DNA of 49,476 nt from a virus. The DNA is taken from positions 1-49,476 of the IMG/VR virus record IMGVR_UViG_3300031576_000071, one strand, 5' to 3'. The translations under genes and the position numbers were made by a program. The notes below the pieces were generated by a model, which saw only the letters and a program-made list of their open reading frames with translations, did not search any database and was not told the DNA's origin. Shown one piece after another: positions 1 to 8,289 of this stretch; within the stretch, counting starts at the first letter, position 1, and every line of letters begins with the position of its first letter.

Positions 1-127
1 CCCGTCGGAGCCATCGCTCTCCGAGTTCGGCAGCGAGGTGGACGGCGAGGACCTGAGACTCATCTGCGAGGCAAGCCGGTCGGCCGCTCGCAGCGTGAAT
101 CGCGCCAGCGTGGCGGATCCGTAGGAC
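1..127. repeat. Terminal direct repeat, copy 1 (circle overlap)
   Basis: The first 127 bases are identical to the last 127 (49350-49476). The repeat lies inside one continuous reading frame (tail chaperone), and joining the copies restores that frame. The length of 127 is a common assembler k-mer size, so this is most likely an overlap of a circular contig and not a biological terminal repeat. Confidence 0.95.
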
Positions 128-627
128 CTCCACCACCTCGCTGGCAGTAGCCCTTTTCCCAGGTCGTCGAGAACCTCGTCGATCTTGGCCACGGTCAGGG
201 CCCCGGAGGACAAGGGCGAGCGCTCCTGCTGGTACTCGACGAGGAGGTCGAACAGGACGGCGATCTCGTCGGGCTGAAGGCGATGGAGCACCTCCCGTCC
301 ATCCTTCGCGAAGAGCGCGTCGGGTTGGTCGGGACAGACGAGGGACTTGGCAAGAATGAACGCCTTGCTCGCAAGCTCGATCGCCGAGCCGCCGAGCTCC
401 CCGAGCTGCAGCTCGTCCACGCGCCAGGCGAGCCCCTCGAGGAACTTCTTCGCCTCGGAGATCGCAACCTGCTGGTCCATCGCCGAGGGCGCACGCAACG
501 CCCAGCGCACGCCCTTGAAGCGCTCGCCGCACCCCTCGAACTCGAAGACCTTGTGCGGGATCGGTCCGCCGAAGAGCTTGGCGAGCCCGGACCCCGACAG
601 GAATCGCTCCGTCTCGTGGTCGCTCAC
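1..627 (-). CDS. Tail assembly chaperone, 5' part (gpG/GT-like, crosses circle junction)
   Basis: GTG start at 627 overlaps the tube-gene stop as GTGA. The frame is open to base 1 (209 codons) and continues across the junction to a TGA at 49320-49322, giving 218 residues. The protein begins MSDHETERFLSGSG, has an acidic alpha-helical body and a polar Ser/Pro-rich tail. Position (after the tube gene, before the tape measure), size and a slippery heptamer at codons 157-158 match the G/GT chaperones that coat the tape measure during tail assembly. A -1 shift gives a 231-residue product whose last 73 residues look like true coding sequence (see 154-160 and 49282-49476). The family name is inferred from context. 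Confidence 0.8.
   Translation of the reverse strand, partial: MSDHETERFLSGSGLAKLFGGPIPHKVFEFEGCGERFKGVRWALRAPSAMDQQVAISEAKKFLEGLAWRVDELQLGELGGSAIELASKAFILAKSLVCPDQPDALFAKDGREVLHRLQPDEIAVLFDLLVEYQQERSPLSSGALTVAKIDEVLDDLGKGLLPARWWRSYGSATLARFTLRAADRLASQMSLRSSPSTSLPNSESDGSDG
154..160 (-). other. -1 ribosomal frameshift heptamer GGGAAAA
   Basis: On the minus strand the bases read G GGA AAA in the chaperone zero frame (CTG GGA AAA GGG), a perfect X XXY YYZ slippery site of the lambda G-T kind. After slipping, reading continues AGG GCT ACT GCC and stays open for 73 codons to a TGA at 49284-49282. The -1 frame peptide is regular and helical (…LAAELGERWLRRDGQL…), unlike a random shadow. Confidence 0.8.
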
Positions 628-1001
628 GTCACGCCTTCGAGTTTCCCGTGATGCTCCCAGCTCGCCCCGTTGGGGTCACCGATCTTGGAGCTGAGGTCGC
701 CGCTGCGGATGTCCCCCTTGATGCGGTACCGCTTCCCGGCGATGACGTAGGTGAACTCGATCGTGGCCCGCGAGGCGATGGCCGCGATGAAGTCGAACTC
801 CAGCCCGCCGCTCGCCTCGGAGGGGACCGCGCTGGTCACCGACGCCACGAACTTGAGGACGCCCGGCGTGTGACCCGCGTGACCGTCGGCGAGCGTGTTC
901 ACGTCCTGGTTGCCGCTCTCGGGCTTGATCGAGATGGACTCCGCCTGGCGGAGCACGCGCCCCCGGTACTCGATCGAGCCCGGTCCTGAGTAGAGAGTCA
1001 T
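624..1001 (-). CDS. Tail tube protein (Mu gpM-like)
   Basis: 125 residues, starting MTLYSGPGSIEYRG. It lies directly downstream of the sheath gene and upstream of the chaperone, the fixed place of the tube gene in Mu-type myoviruses. The sequence is beta-rich with the repeated strand pattern of tube proteins (FDFIAAIASRATIEFTYVI) and a charged C-terminus. It would polymerise as the inner tube under the sheath. The stop overlaps the next start (GTGA). Assignment rests on synteny and length. Confidence 0.8.
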   Translation of the reverse strand: MTLYSGPGSIEYRGRVLRQAESISIKPESGNQDVNTLADGHAGHTPGVLKFVASVTSAVPSEASGGLEFDFIAAIASRATIEFTYVIAGKRYRIKGDIRSGDLSSKIGDPNGASWEHHGKLEGVT

Positions 1002-1015
1002 CGTTCAGCTCCTGT

Positions 1016-2620
1016 TCATCCGCCCGAGAGTTGCCGGACGTTGCCGCCGACGATGTGCACGCCCGGCATGGGCTCGCACGGGATCTCGCAGTCCACGCGA
1101 CCCACGACCGTGGGGTGCTCGACGACCGCGAGGTTGGGGAGGTTCGCGTCCACGTCCCGAATCCACCCGTCCGCCTCCCTGGCCTTGCTGTACGCATAGA
1201 TCAGGCTCTTGATCGCCTTCGGCGTGGTGACGTTCGATGCCTTGGGCACCGAGCCGTCCGCGCTGTCGCTCGCCAGCAGCGCGCCTGCCAGCTCGGTCGA
1301 GAGGAACGCCTGGAGACCGTCGGCGAATGCGTCGGTCACGGTGACGTTCGAGGAGTCGAGGACGGCGTAGTTGTTCACGCCGGACACCAGCGATCGGCTG
1401 GTAATCGAGCGGCAGATGGCAGCCTTGCCACCGGAGCCCGAGGGGATGAGCGGCGTGAGCCCGTTGGACAGGGCGCTCTGCTGCTCGGTCTGCGTCGGCC
1501 GGTCGGCCGGGAACCGCTGCGCGAGCACGCTCGCCATCTTCACCGAGTCGAGGTTCGCCGAGGGGGTGGTGGCCTCGCCGACCAGCACGCCGCCCGCGTT
1601 GCCATCACCGATGAGCCTCGCCGCGCCCATCTGCGCGGCGACCTCTTCGAGCGGCGTCGCTGTGGCGTGGTGCCAGACGATCTGGAGCCGGGATGCGTTG
1701 CGCCCCGTCGCCAGCGTCGTGCTCGTCGCGAGGGTTGCGTTCGTCGCGGCGATGGCTTGCTGCCGAAGCTGCGAAGCCACGCCCGCCTGGGCGTCGAGCT
1801 GGGTGACGACCGCGTCGAGCTGGGCAGCCACGCGGTGCGCGAGGGCGATCCGGTCGTACTTGCTCGCGTCGATCGCAGCGAGGACCGCCGTGAGGCTGTC
1901 GTCCGTCGCGCCCGCTGCGAGCGTGAACTCGGAGCCGATCGTGCCGTTCGCCGAGAGGATGCCTGTGGTCCCGAAGCCGCTCGATGTGCTCCCCGTGAGG
2001 ATGCGCGTCGCGACCCCGCTCGGGTTCACGAAGAACGCATCGACGGCGAGGTCGTTGCCTCGGGGTCCGCTGCACTTCGCGGTGAGCGTGAGGACGCCCA
2101 GGGCGAACTGCGCGGTGACGGGGAGGTCGGCCTCGTCGAGCAGCGCATCGGCGCAGCTCGTCGCGATCACCGTGGGCGTGTCGCCCGAAGCGACCGAGAC
2201 GTCGATCACCTTCCCGCCGATGAAGAACCGGATGCTGAACGCTCCGGTCGCCGTCGTCGCGAAGGTGTAGACCGCCGCTGCCTTCGTCCCCGCCTCGGCC
2301 GAAGAGATGCCTTCGAGCGTCGCATCGGGGTACTGCTTGAACGCAGCGACCGCCATCCGGTGCAGCTCCGAGCCGCGCCCGAACAGCGTGGCCGCGTCGT
2401 CTGGCGAGGGAATGACGATCGGGGAAGCGTCGCCCTGCGTTCCGGCTGTGACCGTGAACGAGGGCGCGGCACCCGAGAGGTTGCTCGTGATCTTGTTGCC
2501 GACGAGCAGGAGCTTCTTGCTCGCCTCGCCCGCGCTGGCTCCGGGGCCGCCGAGAACGACGGCGAGATGGACCTGGGGGACCTTCGCGGAGGCCGCGAGC
2601 CCAACAACGTTGATTCCCAT
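1016..2620 (-). CDS. Contractile tail sheath protein (Mu gpL-like)
   Basis: 534 residues starting MGINVVGLAASAKVPQVHLAVV. The N-terminal start-up strand, the central Ala/Thr-rich beta domain and the C-terminal half with KSLIYAYSKAREADGWIRDVDANLP fit a sheath subunit of the Mu gpL type. It shares an ATGA overlap with the DUF2635 gene upstream, as in Mu. The sheath wraps the tube and contracts to drive injection, which makes this phage a myovirus. Confidence 0.9.
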   Translation of the reverse strand: MGINVVGLAASAKVPQVHLAVVLGGPGASAGEASKKLLLVGNKITSNLSGAAPSFTVTAGTQGDASPIVIPSPDDAATLFGRGSELHRMAVAAFKQYPDATLEGISSAEAGTKAAAVYTFATTATGAFSIRFFIGGKVIDVSVASGDTPTVIATSCADALLDEADLPVTAQFALGVLTLTAKCSGPRGNDLAVDAFFVNPSGVATRILTGSTSSGFGTTGILSANGTIGSEFTLAAGATDDSLTAVLAAIDASKYDRIALAHRVAAQLDAVVTQLDAQAGVASQLRQQAIAATNATLATSTTLATGRNASRLQIVWHHATATPLEEVAAQMGAARLIGDGNAGGVLVGEATTPSANLDSVKMASVLAQRFPADRPTQTEQQSALSNGLTPLIPSGSGGKAAICRSITSRSLVSGVNNYAVLDSSNVTVTDAFADGLQAFLSTELAGALLASDSADGSVPKASNVTTPKAIKSLIYAYSKAREADGWIRDVDANLPNLAVVEHPTVVGRVDCEIPCEPMPGVHIVGGNVRQLSGG

Positions 2621-2841
2621 CAGGCGTTCTCCTTCACGGTCTCGATGTCCCCGCCGCGCAGAGCGCGGTGGTAGTAGGAGGTCTCGGGCACGTCCTCTCC
2701 GTCGGGCATGACCTCGTGGGTCACCGTCGTGCGGTCCTCCGATCGAACGCGCGACCGCGCGACGTACCGACCCGGGACGACGGTCCCGTCCTTGTCAGCC
2801 CAGGGCAGCATGCGCCCCTCGACGGCTTTCACTCTCATCAT
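2620..2841 (-). CDS. DUF2635 family small tail protein (Mu gp38-like)
   Basis: 73 residues, starting MMRVKAVEGRMLPWADKDG and carrying VVPGRYVARSR. In Mu-like phages a DUF2635 protein of this size sits immediately before the sheath gene; here the two overlap by ATGA. The start is the double ATG at 2841/2838, overlapping the previous stop. The precise role of the family is not known. Confidence 0.75.
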   Translation of the reverse strand: MMRVKAVEGRMLPWADKDGTVVPGRYVARSRVRSEDRTTVTHEVMPDGEDVPETSYYHRALRGGDIETVKENA

Positions 2842-3422
2842 GGAATCACCTGTATTTGGGCAGCGGGGTTGGGCTCGGGGTCCGAGCCGCTTTCGAGGTT
2901 GATGTCGGCGTTCACGGCGAGGGGGCTCTCGCCCACGTCGGTGGTGTCCGCGGCGTCGTTGAAGTGCTTCGTGTCGAACAGCAACGTCGCGATGTACCGG
3001 CCAGGCTTGTGCTCGTCGGGCCGATCGCCCGCGTACTTCACGCGGGTGTTGATCGCGATCCCCGACGCCTCGAAGCCGTCGAGCCTCGCCAGAACGGCAT
3101 CGGCCAGGGCCATCAACCCGGTGTTCTCGGTCGTGAGCACCGGGGCCATCTCGCGCAGGTCCCGCACGAGGATCCTCACGCGCCACCGAGTGCGGATCGC
3201 CGTGCGGGAGGACGAGCCCACGAGCGTCGAGACCGACTCCGCGGTCGGGGCGCTCGACTCCCGCGCGAGGAGGACCGCGTTGCCGGTCGTCATCGCCTGC
3301 TGTTCGAGCTTGCCTCGGACGCTCAGGTCTCCGATGACCCACGCCACCGCATCGACGTAGCCCGGTGGGGCCGCGCTCGTGAGCAGCCCCTGCAAGCGCG
3401 TGAGCAGGGCGTTGCCGATCAT
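2838..3422 (-). CDS. Tail-terminator-type protein (Mu gp37-like, putative)
   Basis: 194 residues, starting MIGNALLTRLQGLLTSAAPPGY; ATG at 3422. It lies between a gp10-like protein and DUF2635, where Mu has gp37 (DUF1834), which ends the tail and joins it to the head. The middle carries a W-R-V-R-I-L-V-R-D-L-R strand and a long region about residues acting on one another in a ring, typical of minor tail proteins. Function is inferred from position. Confidence 0.55.
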   Translation of the reverse strand: MIGNALLTRLQGLLTSAAPPGYVDAVAWVIGDLSVRGKLEQQAMTTGNAVLLARESSAPTAESVSTLVGSSSRTAIRTRWRVRILVRDLREMAPVLTTENTGLMALADAVLARLDGFEASGIAINTRVKYAGDRPDEHKPGRYIATLLFDTKHFNDAADTTDVGESPLAVNADINLESGSDPEPNPAAQIQVIP

Positions 3423-3436
3423 ACGCCAGCCCACGG

Positions 3437-3799
3437 CTACGCCCGATCCGCCGCTCGCTGCATCGCCTTCTCGATCTCGTCCACGATCCGTCCCTCCGCG
3501 CGCTCCGCTGCGGGAGCGAGGAACGCGAACGCCTCGCGGCGCTCGACGTACTCGCCGTACTCGGTGTCGCCGAGGACCTCCGCGACGACCTCGCCGTCGC
3601 TCGCGCGCCCCGAGACCGAGCCCGCGACGGTGCGCTGCTCGAGGTCTCCGGTGCGGTTGGTGTACGGATGCGAGCCCGCGGCGTCTTCGGCCACAGCCTC
3701 GGCGGCGCGGTGCATTCCGTCCGCGAGTTCGCTGTCGAGATTCGCCGTGAGGGTGGCGAGCGCCTCGGTGAGGCCGTGGATGCGGACGTCGGTGATCAT
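3437..3799 (-). CDS. HK97 gp10-like / virion morphogenesis neck protein
   Basis: 120 residues, starting MITDVRIHGLTEALATLTANL. The pattern of an N-terminal amphipathic helix, a central HPYTNRTGDLEQRT segment, then YGEYVERREAFAFLAPAAE is characteristic of HK97 gp10-like head-tail joining proteins (the Y.YV/E...R.F.AP motif). It overlaps the DUF1320 stop by ATGA. Confidence 0.75.
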   Translation of the reverse strand: MITDVRIHGLTEALATLTANLDSELADGMHRAAEAVAEDAAGSHPYTNRTGDLEQRTVAGSVSGRASDGEVVAEVLGDTEYGEYVERREAFAFLAPAAERAEGRIVDEIEKAMQRAADRA

Positions 3800-4218
3800 T
3801 CGTCGTCGCCCGCGGTGTCGTCGTGCCAGCCCAGCGCGGTCCGCGAGGACACGCGCGGCTGGACGGTGGCCGCGGGCGAGGAGCCAATGAGGCTCACCAG
3901 GCCCGCGGCGATCTTGTCGGCCCAGGCTTCGAGCGCCTCGGACCTCTTTTCGTAGGAGCTTCCCTCCGCTGCGGAGTCGAAGCGCTTGAGACGCAGGAGG
4001 CTGAACGCCGCCCTCTCGCACACGCACTGGGTCACCTCGAGGGTGACCGACGAGAGCGGGAGGGAGGCGTTCGGGTACCTCGCGGCGATCTTGCCGTCGA
4101 GCCACGCCGCCGCCGCGTCCAGGTGAGCCTGCGCGTGCCCGGCCCCGAGCGTCGCGGTGACGGTCGAGTCCAGGCCGAACTGCTCGAGCTGGGCGGTGGT
4201 GGCGTAGTTGTTGGCCAT
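3796..4218 (-). CDS. DUF1320 head-tail connector (Mu gp36-like)
   Basis: 140 residues, starting MANNYATTAQLEQFGL. The start 'ATT-QLEQFG', a helix ending in AAAAWLDGKIAARY-P, and CERAAFSLLRLKR with a following YEKRSEALEAW helix match DUF1320 proteins, adaptor-like proteins next to the capsid gene in Mu phages. Confidence 0.8.
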   Translation of the reverse strand: MANNYATTAQLEQFGLDSTVTATLGAGHAQAHLDAAAAWLDGKIAARYPNASLPLSSVTLEVTQCVCERAAFSLLRLKRFDSAAEGSSYEKRSEALEAWADKIAAGLVSLIGSSPAATVQPRVSSRTALGWHDDTAGDDE

Positions 4219-4235
4219 GATCGCTCAGGGACGGA

Positions 4236-5156
4236 TCAGGCCGTGCACTTGGCTGCGAGCCAGAACGGCCCGTAGCCCGCGCTGCCCCGAGCCCGGACGC
4301 CGTACAGAGCCTCGTCGTCCTTGAACGCGTGCTCGCTGCCCTCGGTGAGCTGCGAGAACATCGGGGCCTTGCGCTCCGCGAAGACCATCGGCTTCACCGA
4401 CCGGCTCACGTCCATCATGTACCAGGTGGTGTCCGACCCACCGGCGGCGGCGCTCAGGTCGTGGCAGACCATGACCTTCGCCGTGCCCTGCAGGACGTTG
4501 TCGATCGCCGCCGAGCCGGTCCCGTTCTTCAGGATCAGCCCGGACATCACGATCTCCTTCGCCGTTCGCTCGAGGGCCGGAGGCACCACGAGCAGACCAG
4601 GCATCACCCGGAGGGATTTGCCGTCCTCGCCGACGTAGTCCGCCATCGCCGAGCGCACCGCGTTGTAGTTGTCCGCGGTGAGCGCCGTGGCGGCGAACAG
4701 GTTGTCGACCGTGTTGCCGTTGAGGCTGTGGTTGTTCGCGAAGAACGCGAGGCCGTCGTATCCGAGGTCCGTCGAGCCCGCGAGCAGCGCCGCGAAGATC
4801 AGGTCGTCTCGCCACAGCGCGGCCTGGTCACCGAGCTGCGCGATCATCGCGCGGTGGAAGCCGAGCTGGTCGTCCTCGAAGTCCTCCATCGGGACCCCGT
4901 AGGTAAGCTCGTACTTCTCGGCGTCGATCGAGTACGTGTACACGCCGCCCGAGCGGGCGATGCGCTCGCCCTCCCACTTGCGCATCTTGGCGAGGCGCGA
5001 GTGGATGGGGAGCTTGAGCGTGCGATTGTTCATCGGCACGCGGGTGGTGAACGCGTCGGAGACCGGCGTGATGGTCTTGTACGCGTCCATGAAGATGCGG
5101 GAGAACGCCACCTCGGCGGCCGAGATGTCACCCGCGAGCTGTGCAGGAAGGCTCAT
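4236..5156 (-). CDS. Major capsid protein (Mu gpT-like)
   Basis: 306 residues, starting MSLPAQLAGDISAAEVAFSR. Length and motifs (KWEGERIARSGGVYTYSIDAEKYE; D-QLGFHRAMIAQLG; FFANNHSLNG; AFKDDEALYGVRARGSAGYG) agree with Mu-like major head subunit gpT of about 305 residues. It assembles the icosahedral shell; the protease-scaffold and cement genes lie just upstream. Confidence 0.92.
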   Translation of the reverse strand: MSLPAQLAGDISAAEVAFSRIFMDAYKTITPVSDAFTTRVPMNNRTLKLPIHSRLAKMRKWEGERIARSGGVYTYSIDAEKYELTYGVPMEDFEDDQLGFHRAMIAQLGDQAALWRDDLIFAALLAGSTDLGYDGLAFFANNHSLNGNTVDNLFAATALTADNYNAVRSAMADYVGEDGKSLRVMPGLLVVPPALERTAKEIVMSGLILKNGTGSAAIDNVLQGTAKVMVCHDLSAAAGGSDTTWYMMDVSRSVKPMVFAERKAPMFSQLTEGSEHAFKDDEALYGVRARGSAGYGPFWLAAKCTA

Positions 5157-5180
5157 GTGTCAGGCTCCTGGGATCGCGGG

Positions 5181-6026
5181 TCAGGCCGCGGTGGTGGGGA
5201 TCGCACCCATCGGGTGCACTTGGATGGAGTGCTGGGTGTCGAGCGCCCCCAGCGTGAGGGCGCGGCCCATCACGAACGACCCGATCAGCGGGTCCACTGC
5301 GGCGCCCGCGTCGCTGGTATCGGTCCTCCCGGCGACCGCAGTCTTGCTCTTGCCCGCACTGGTCGTGGCGACCAGGGCTCCAGGGTTGACCGCAGCCGAG
5401 CCGATGACCCGCGAGGGTCCGAGAACCCGCACGACAGCGATCGCGCCGGAGGCGGGGGTGTTCTGGAGGACGCCGACCACGTCTTCACCCGCGGCGCTCG
5501 CGATGACGACGTCGCCGTTGGTGTCCATCTTCACGAAGAGGAACTGCGAACTGCTCAGGTCGCCAGCGGCCTCGAGCAGGAGGTCCTTGACCATCGGGTC
5601 CGCGTCGCCGCCGACCTCGACGTAGATCACCGAGCTCTCTACCCGGATGACCCGACCCGCGTAGGGACGCACGCCGTTGGCGCTGGTCCGCGAGACGGTC
5701 TGGTCGTCCACGACGTAGCAGGGCTCGCCCACGTCCGCGATCGTGATGGCGTCGTCGCCCGCGGAGTTCACGAAGCCGAACGCGCCGCGCTCGACGCGAA
5801 GCGTCTTCGCTCCGGCCGCTCCGGCGTTCGCCTTGCCCTCGGTCGCCACGCCGATCACCTTGCGGATGAGCGACGCGGTACCGGGGAACCCGTAGCCGCT
5901 CTGGTCGAGCGAGACGAAGGTCCCGCGGTAGAACGTGGTCGAGGCCCCCATCGGGATCTCGAGGTCGTCAGGGATCGCCTCCGCGCCGTAGCGCGAGAGG
6001 ATCCGGTCAGCTGCTGCTGCGGTCAT
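5181..6026 (-). CDS. Capsid cement/decoration protein, two-domain (DUF2190-like)
   Basis: 281 residues. Residues about 20-160 form one beta-rich unit (FYRGTFVSLDQSGY, GVATEGKANAG, DVGEPCYVVDDQTV) of the kind found in Mu-like phages next to the capsid gene. Residues about 180-281 form a second unit (FLFVKMDTNGDVVIASAAGEDVVGVLQN) with the 'F.K.D..G......G....GVLQN' pattern of DUF2190 cement proteins. The two modules seem fused. It would bind the outside of the capsid. The lineage of the first unit is uncertain. Confidence 0.65.
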   Translation of the reverse strand: MTAAAADRILSRYGAEAIPDDLEIPMGASTTFYRGTFVSLDQSGYGFPGTASLIRKVIGVATEGKANAGAAGAKTLRVERGAFGFVNSAGDDAITIADVGEPCYVVDDQTVSRTSANGVRPYAGRVIRVESSVIYVEVGGDADPMVKDLLLEAAGDLSSSQFLFVKMDTNGDVVIASAAGEDVVGVLQNTPASGAIAVVRVLGPSRVIGSAAVNPGALVATTSAGKSKTAVAGRTDTSDAGAAVDPLIGSFVMGRALTLGALDTQHSIQVHPMGAIPTTAA

Positions 6027-6029
6027 GGA

Positions 6030-7049
6030 TCAGCCCTCCTCGTGGTTGGTGTTCTGGCCACGCCGGGACTTCTCCTCGGCGTACTCCTCGGGGGTGAGCC
6101 CGAGCGACTTGCAGACTCGGGCCTCCGAGACCGTGAGCCCGTTCGCCGGACCCTTCGCGACCGACGGCGCGGTCTTCACGATCACAGGGAGCATCTCGAG
6201 GAAGCCCGCCATGAACTCAGGGTCGGACTTCGCCTTCGCGATCGTCGCGTCCTTGGCCGCGGGGGTGATCTTCCCGTCGCGGATAGCCTTCTCGACCATC
6301 TCCGTCGCCTTGCGCTCGCGCTCGGCGGCGCGGATGTCCGCGAGCTCGCGGCCGTCCTTCTCGGCCTGAACGGCCACCGCCTGAAGACCCTGGATCTTGC
6401 CCAGGGCCTCGGGCGCGCTCTTCGCGTTCAGCGCCGCGAGGATCTTCCCCGCCGCGTCCGCCGCGTCCTTCTCGGTGCTCCCGTCGGGGAGCCCGAGCGC
6501 CTTCATCACTTCGATCATGCTCGATGCTTCCTTCGCCGGAGTGACCGGCTGTGACCGCGCTGCGCCCGCGGCGCGAACTCGCGCCTCGATCACTGCGTCG
6601 GGGTTCGCGGGCAGACTCACCAGTGAGATCTCCCGGAGTTCGTTGTTCGCCAGCACGTAGACGGACCGGCCGTCGCGCTTCTCCTCGCGGACGTCCGCGG
6701 GCACGAAGCCCACGCTCACGGTCCGCAGGATGCCCGCCTCGATCAGCGCCCAGGCCTTGTCCGCCGCTGCGGTCACGCCCTCGGGCGCGAACACCAGCGT
6801 GGCCTTGAGCACCCCGTCCTCGACGCCCACGTCCTCCGCGGTGCCGATGGGCTCCCAGCTCGAGTGCTGGTACAGGACGATCGGGTTGCCGAGGTACCGC
6901 GCGAGATTCCAGCTCTGCTCGACGATCTCGCCATAGCTGTCCACGGTGTCGGTCGAGGCGACTACGCGGACCGCGCGGCGCATCGGCTTGTCGTCGGCGA
7001 GTTTTTCGCGCTCGATTCGTGCGTCACGGGTTCGAAGTTTGGTTTCCAT
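6030..7049 (-). CDS. Prohead protease with C-terminal scaffold (gpI-like)
   Basis: 339 residues. Residues about 25-155 are an HK97-type prohead serine protease: YQHSSWEPIG places the catalytic His at 62, TVSVGFVP places the Ser at 112, followed by ELREISLVSLPANPDA. Residues about 175-339 are helical, charged and Ala/Lys-rich (ALGKIQGLQAVAVQAEKDG; AAERERKATEMVEKAI), fitting a scaffold domain removed after assembly. It overlaps the portal gene end by 26 bases. Confidence 0.88.
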   Translation of the reverse strand: METKLRTRDARIEREKLADDKPMRRAVRVVASTDTVDSYGEIVEQSWNLARYLGNPIVLYQHSSWEPIGTAEDVGVEDGVLKATLVFAPEGVTAAADKAWALIEAGILRTVSVGFVPADVREEKRDGRSVYVLANNELREISLVSLPANPDAVIEARVRAAGAARSQPVTPAKEASSMIEVMKALGLPDGSTEKDAADAAGKILAALNAKSAPEALGKIQGLQAVAVQAEKDGRELADIRAAERERKATEMVEKAIRDGKITPAAKDATIAKAKSDPEFMAGFLEMLPVIVKTAPSVAKGPANGLTVSEARVCKSLGLTPEEYAEEKSRRGQNTNHEEG

Positions 7050-8289
7050 CGTTGTCTCCCTGCGCCGGTGGCGCGGGTGGAGGGGCAGGTGGCGGGGGCT
7101 TGCCGATCGAGAGGACCGGCAGGTTCACCCGCTCGGCGAGCGCGGCGAGATCGACTTCGACGCCCTCGGCTCGCCAAGCCGCGGCGGCCTTGGCAGCCGC
7201 GGTCCAGGTCGCCGCGACGGCCGCGAGGTCTTCGGGGATCTCCGCGTCCCACTTCGGCCACGGAGCCAGGTCGGCGCTCCCGTAGTTGAACAGCGCCCAG
7301 GGTTCGAGCACGTCCCGACGGAGCGCGGTCGCGAGGACCTGGGCGTCGGCCTGGAGCAGGTCGCTGCGAACTCGGTCGTGGACCTTCGCCGCGGCGAGGG
7401 ATCCGCCCTTGGTCTCCTGGGTAAGGTTCTGTCCCAGGATCGCGATGGAGGCGTCATCGGCGACCAGCCCGAGCAGCGACTGAAATCCCTTCCAGCCGTC
7501 GGACATCGCCTCGACGAGCGACACATCGAAGCTGGCCTCGGGAGACTCGCCGCGCGGAACCAGGAGCGTGGTGCCCCCGGAGCCGACGTTGGCGAGCGAG
7601 TCGTAGAAGCTGGCCTTGTCGTCCTCGCTCGCGCGAGCCGGCGTCTTCGCCAGGAGCATCGGTGTTCCGTGGCGCTCGGACCAGCGCGCCCAATCCTTCA
7701 CGGCCTCGGTGCGGATCTTGTCCTCGAGCCCGAGGCATCGGACCACGCCGCGCATCCAGGATCGACACGAGCTGTGGGACATCACGAGCCAGCGGCCGTC
7801 GCCCTGGATCACGGTCTCCACGCCGCTCGACGTAGACACCTGCCACGCGCGAAGCGTCTCGTCCCACCACAGGAGCGACGCGGGCACCGGATACAGCCGC
7901 GGGGTCCACGCGGACCCGGTCGTCGTCCAGACGATCTCGGCGACGCCCACGCCCACGCTGACCGCGGAGCGGAGCAGCTCGGCGAGCACGTCCTCGGGGG
8001 CGATGTCGTAGAAGACCTTCTTCAGGTCCTTCGCGACGCCCTTGGCGCGGCGCTGATCGCCGTCCTCGGCGGGTTCGATTTCGAGAGGGAGCGCGCTGAG
8101 GGCCAGGGTGCGGGTCTGGAGCGCCGCGAAGATCCGGGGGTTGCGCTCGAGGTTGTCCGCGAGGACCGAGGAGCGCGAGAGGTCTCCTCGCTCGTGGGCA
8201 GTCAGCGCGCCTCGGACGGCCGCGACGGTCCAGCGCGAGAGCTGCTCGGGTGCCCAGAGGCGCAGGCGTTCGCGTCGAGGGGCTACCAC
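7024..8289 (-). CDS. Portal protein (DUF935, Mu gp29-like)
   Basis: About 421 residues from a GTG at 8289 that overlaps the terminase stop (GTGGTAG); upstream codons are in the terminase shadow and are left out. Typical DUF935 features include NPRIFAALQTRTLAL, AEIVWTTTGSAWTPR, DKIRTEAVKDWARWSERHGTPM and ILGQNLTQETKGGSLAAAKVH. The tail ends in a Pro-rich linker. It is shorter than Mu gp29 (about 510). The portal forms the dodecameric DNA gate. Confidence 0.88.
   Translation of the reverse strand: MVAPRRERLRLWAPEQLSRWTVAAVRGALTAHERGDLSRSSVLADNLERNPRIFAALQTRTLALSALPLEIEPAEDGDQRRAKGVAKDLKKVFYDIAPEDVLAELLRSAVSVGVGVAEIVWTTTGSAWTPRLYPVPASLLWWDETLRAWQVSTSSGVETVIQGDGRWLVMSHSSCRSWMRGVVRCLGLEDKIRTEAVKDWARWSERHGTPMLLAKTPARASEDDKASFYDSLANVGSGGTTLLVPRGESPEASFDVSLVEAMSDGWKGFQSLLGLVADDASIAILGQNLTQETKGGSLAAAKVHDRVRSDLLQADAQVLATALRRDVLEPWALFNYGSADLAPWPKWDAEIPEDLAAVAATWTAAAKAAAAWRAEGVEVDLAALAERVNLPVLSIGKPPPPAPPPAPPAQGDNDGNQTSNP

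Noticed and set aside
1-127. A biological direct terminal repeat used in packaging
   Set aside because: Exactly 127 bases, located inside a reading frame that is restored on joining; typical of assembler overlap. Coverage data could reopen this.
283-651. Plus-strand frame over the tail chaperone
   Set aside because: Shadow; the minus frame is coupled by GTGA to the tube gene and has the frameshift signal.
4329-6554. 741-residue plus-strand frame opposite the capsid, cement and protease genes
   Set aside because: His/Arg/Asp-rich antisense shadow; the minus-strand genes carry clear family motifs.
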